Positions 63,901-64,000 of a stretch of 64,000 nt of DNA are shown here, in pieces. Origin of the DNA: Devosia sp. MC521 (GTDB taxonomy: Bacteria; Pseudomonadota; Alphaproteobacteria; Rhizobiales; Devosiaceae); the NCBI RefSeq assembly GCF_014127105.1, contig NZ_CP059902.1, forward strand, positions 2,389,001 to 2,453,000, written 5' to 3'. Position 1 is the first letter of the stretch. Every line of letters starts with the position of its first letter. The position numbers and the translations under genes were made by a program. The notes under the pieces were generated by a model that worked only from the letters and a program-made list of their open reading frames with translations, was not told the origin of the DNA and made no database searches.

Positions 63901-64000
63901 AAAAACCGTATTGGTCACAAGATCGCGCACGAAGGCCGACACGCGCGCTGCGCCCTGCGCATCGCTGGCCCCAGAATTGAGCCGCAGCTCATAGCGCCCA
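60895..64000 (-). CDS. Large AsmA-like (TamB/YhdP-type) envelope protein, 5' part outside window
   Basis: At least 1034 codons are open to the right edge, with no stop, so the true start is beyond 64000. The sequence is a long series of beta-rich repeats with alternating hydrophobic residues, such as LSGTGTADVILRDGSGLAAWVG and GSGQFEGAGQSLAEVVRSLSGEG; the last is the C-terminal AsmA_2 motif. Near the end is a charged coiled stretch (about 100 residues rich in Glu, Ala and Arg) and a Pro-rich tail. Such bridge-like proteins span the periplasm and are linked to phospholipid transport or outer-membrane assembly. It overlaps the RHH gene by 20 bases. Confidence 0.85.
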   Translation of the reverse strand, partial: GRYELRLNSGASDAQGAARVSAFVRDLVTNTVFNADGSFESGLAPKFDGTLTYRQPPQLATAAKDITGDLVLETKITASTDRVSLTGFTLSPDQNRSGMRLTGTANVQLGETRFFDIMVSGGVFSLPPRDASEVAAEQAYEFVRLLGEIPAPPIPKMAGKLEIDLAEVGMRGFSLRNLRVEATTDGDSWTIAQAIGLLPGQTETRFSGKVTNAGGSLGVMGDIVMRAQRLDALAALWRKPSDDNPLFGVPGELHGRVRLGSDAFGLSNAWIALGGQDHGLDLRIGFGAEPRLDTVLRLGDLDAPLSEALFALAPNASLDSNFLISFPDGSFSVQAQALDVLGLPAQNLVGEAQWSRDAIRFSRLSVDDWGGVGFNGTVRLSGSLLDPNVTLSGGLNLKEAGAPGLTALYEMANVPFDWQQAIDLAMPADLQIVLADAEQGSGQTITANGSIAEAALDVRVESERPISHMGEGQLSVVASIEAQDSLALLEQFGWTGPSLFTGDEAMVGSAFVDGTLADGFTGRLSLGQDGQVVAFYGDFDFDDGAVLSGTGTADVILRDGSGLAAWVGVSGAQLPPVEASASMEFVAGRSLALSEITGASGDTRFSGDVSMQMIGQLPGFGGTITTDRVDTTALAAFLFGGEALIGAAEGVWPEGPLATAHAPRQTRGNVEVIARELSLDGRTIGGDTSFMFLWDQQSATLGRFETALGGGKLSLNLVNCCAGALSERTISGRGTMTGVTIAAVAPELGLSGILDGSGQFEGAGQSLAEVVRSLSGEGNFAIQEFGVAGHSTAVYPALVNVDDVLNTPPEVLETVMRAALEEGKFGAPVAPGAFTIAGGTVRVGNMFIDGQAATLSGSLQLALNDMGVSGSFVMMPKAFEDPRGLVELDNARILTRLGGTVSAPEATLDLSEISAAVQVRANEIELDRLDALRLEDEARQRAAAEDRNRRIEEQRRLAAEEAARIAAEEEAARLAAGEEAARAAEPVPPFSQPLVAPEPILPNFDQQTIEMLIQSAPDASQSPTLFAPTIRPLP

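Overview
The window looks like chromosomal DNA of an alphaproteobacterium of the order Hyphomicrobiales, plausibly a Devosia relative. The order is supported by a very large polar-growth coiled-coil protein of the Agrobacterium GPR type, a circularly permuted two-piece tmRNA gene beside an alpha-type sspB, an Irr-type iron-control box, and proteobacterial-style leader peptides before leuA and ilvB. The genus is inference only. I see no prophage, insertion sequence, CRISPR array or integron. Most of the content is core metabolism and housekeeping.

Layout. 1-6.7 kb: the start of an HPt phosphotransfer gene, diverging from the 2031-residue GPR-like gene. 7-16.5 kb: an MFS transporter, an LpxH-like phosphoesterase, a secreted GH3 glycosidase, a candidate small RNA, acs, an acetyltransferase, a flippase plus FemAB-like pair, and a TerC protein. 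16.6-17.2 kb: four tandem tRNA-Lys(CTT) genes with their own promoter. 17.9-26.3 kb: a HisC-like aminotransferase, an EEP-fold protein, leuA with a leucine-rich leader peptide, a run of small metabolic genes (GNAT, PhzF, UPF0303, GFA, Nudix), and ilvC directly behind a TetR gene that has a 16-bp palindromic operator. 27-30.6 kb: a lone PD-(D/E)XK nuclease-like gene, a two-component system and a 48-residue secreted peptide.

30.9-34.9 kb: an Fbp-type ferric iron ABC transporter with an Irr box before the binding-protein gene. 35-37.2 kb: a periplasmic thiosulfate sulfurtransferase and a YeeE/TsuA-type transporter. 37.4-42.6 kb: a small orphan gene, an old-yellow-enzyme reductase, kup, an FMN reductase and pdxJ. 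42.7-45.3 kb: ilvB-ilvN with a complete attenuator (promoter, 17-residue leader peptide, terminator). 45.4-52.2 kb: a phosphate transporter, Nudix, cold-shock protein, glycine-zipper lipoprotein, DUF423, MATE, miaA and serB. 52.2-59.6 kb: hflC-hflK, folA, a DUF4424 protein, EamA, a MazG-like enzyme, thyA, DUF1003, a YkgJ-type protein and a thermonuclease-like protein. 59.7-64 kb: permuted ssrA, sspB, a ribbon-helix-helix protein, and a large AsmA-like protein that runs off the window.

Three branched-chain amino acid loci (leuA, ilvC, ilvBN) lie within 25 kb, and each has its own visible control: a leucine leader, a TetR regulator with operator, and an Ile/Leu/Val attenuator. The ssrA-sspB pair joins the tag-encoding RNA to the adaptor that delivers tagged proteins to ClpXP. 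No clearly new multi-gene system is evident. The items most worth a second look are the GPR-like protein with its HPt neighbour, the permuted ssrA-sspB locus, the covarying spacer hairpins of the tRNA-Lys array, the TetR-ilvC arrangement, the hairpin that covers a ribosome binding site before the FemAB-like gene, the lone nuclease-like gene, and the candidate small RNA downstream of acs.
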